DNA of 64,000 bases from Apteryx mantelli (Eukaryota > Chordata > Aves > Apterygiformes > Apterygidae), in the NCBI RefSeq assembly GCF_036417845.1, contig NC_089984.1:2418001-2482000 (forward strand), in the 5' to 3' direction. The notes under the pieces were generated by a model that did no database searches, was not told the DNA's origin, and worked only from the letters and a program-made list of their open reading frames with translations. Both the position numbers and the translations under genes were made by a program. Positions 63,080-64,000 of the stretch are shown in pieces (position 1 is the first letter of the stretch; each line of letters starts with the position of its first letter).

Positions 63080-64000
63080 AGATGTGACAGCTTTGCTAGC
63101 TGTTGGTCTAAATGTTCTTCATGGTCTTCTGAGATAAATGAGCAATAGCCAAGGTCAAGTGACTCCAGTTTAGGCCCATTTTTTACACAGAATGAAAGAG
63201 CCATTTGATCAAGTTGGGTAAGACTGATGTCTCGTAAATATATTCCAGTGAAATAATCCAATGCAGTTTTCACAAAACTTCTATCTTGAATTTCATACAA
63301 ACAGTGACAAGCCTCCAAATCATGAATAAAAGCTCTCTTCTCTGCATGAACAGCTAAAGCTGTTTTGGGATTAGTTTGAAGCCATATTAGCAATTCTTGC
63401 TTAATGTCAGTTAAAATTTTGCATCCTGTTTCTTTCTCCATAGTCTTTCTTTGTTGCTCATTTAAGAGACCAAAGAGAAACCGCACAGTTAGCATGAAAT
63501 CATGTCTAGAGTTTCCATAGTTTTCTAACATTTTTTTCACATCCTTCTTAGGATCTACTGGCCATTCTCTTGTTTTGACATCATCTTCTAGTATGTAGAA
63601 CAGAGATGCAAAAAACTCTTGGACACTCAGATGAATGAAGCTGTAGGCATTTCCACAAACAATGCCCTTCTGAAAAGTGCTCTCATTCAGGAAGAGTGGG
63701 AGAGCTTCTCTCTGATTTAAAAAGAATTCATTGATTGTCTCTTCCTCAAAGAGGACTCTCTGCTTCCAGATCCCATCAACAGCCAGGCAACAAAGTCTCT
63801 TCAGGATAATGTGCAAGTTCTGTTTCAACTTGCTGCTCAGAGATTTTAGTAAGCTGGAAATATAAAGGACATATATTCCTGTAGTTGTCTTGGCAGTTTG
63901 TGCAAGATCTTCACCGCTTTCAAGTTGTTGTTTCATAACAGTACAGACAATCCAACACATGATGGGGACAAGGCACATGGTGAAGAGCATTTCATTTCCT
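63080..64000 (-). CDS. NLRP-like gene, large NACHT exon (C-terminal part)
   Basis: This is the 3' part of the long NACHT exon of an NLRP3/NLRP12-like cytosolic receptor, a family that senses danger signals and in many cases nucleates inflammasomes. The frame is open to the right edge, so the true start, Walker A/B motifs and any PYD exon lie outside. Counting from the Met at 63,990 (not the real start), residues 1-25 (CLVPIMCWIVC) end the NACHT module. Residues 35-95 are the winged helix (AKTTTGIYVLYISSLL, AVDGIWKQRVLFEEE). Residues 105-215 are HD2 (YSFIHLSVQEFFASLFYILE, VRFLFGLLNE). From about 228 (CHCLYEIQD) to 304 it enters the first LRR (KLESLDLGYCSF). The exon ends at a textbook donor CT|gtaagt; reading on gives a TAA immediately, as expected of an intron. 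No stop or frameshift is seen. A symbol is not assigned because paralogues are numerous. Confidence 0.93.

Overview
The window looks like a piece of a sauropsid (reptile or bird) nuclear genome. The evidence is a set of vertebrate-type exons of an NLRP-family innate immune receptor with canonical GT/AG splice sites, and fragments of CR1 LINEs, the dominant retrotransposon of birds, crocodilians and turtles. A non-avian reptile seems somewhat more likely than a bird, because arrays of NLRP-like genes with duplicated LRR exons are common there. The sequence alone does not fix the species.

Positions 1-45,461 are one uninterrupted GC-rich, CpG-rich satellite array: 37 recognisable monomer starts, mostly 1,238 bp long, all in the same orientation, open at the left edge and cut by a gap on the right. 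Each monomer has four parts: ten 36-bp subrepeats; a forward arm of mainly 28-bp subrepeats with a length-variable poly-C tract; a short hairpin where subrepeat orientation flips, followed by an inverted arm of 28-bp subrepeats; and a ~48-bp spacer carrying a perfect CCAAT (NF-Y) box. The 36-mer looks like the 28-mer with 8 extra bases. Monomer lengths differ mostly by multiples of 28 or 36 bp. Several higher-order blocks are copied at fixed offsets (13,475, 12,140, about 6,235 and about 2,430 bp). The many long open frames on both strands come from the stop-free subrepeats and are not genes. I do not recognise this satellite; it is the most unusual object in the window.

Positions 45,462-45,661 are exactly 200 Ns, a typical fixed-size scaffolding gap, so the junction between the satellite and the flanking DNA is not proven.

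Positions 45,662-49,580 hold ordinary AT-richer DNA with several degraded CR1 fragments, all on the minus strand. From 49,650 to the right edge lies the 3' part of an NLRP-like gene on the minus strand: the C-terminal half of the large NACHT exon (winged helix, HD2 and start of the LRR) at 63,080-64,000, then LRR exons at 58,289-58,459, 53,203-53,373 and 49,650-49,820. Each LRR exon is exactly 171 bp, in one splice phase, so all exons join in frame. A degenerate 171-bp LRR exon with stop codons is visible at 61,464-61,634. The LRR exons and their flanking introns are tandem segmental duplicates with signs of recent gene conversion. The Walker A/B part of NACHT and any PYD or FISNA exons would lie beyond 64,000; the last LRR exons and the 3' UTR were not found.
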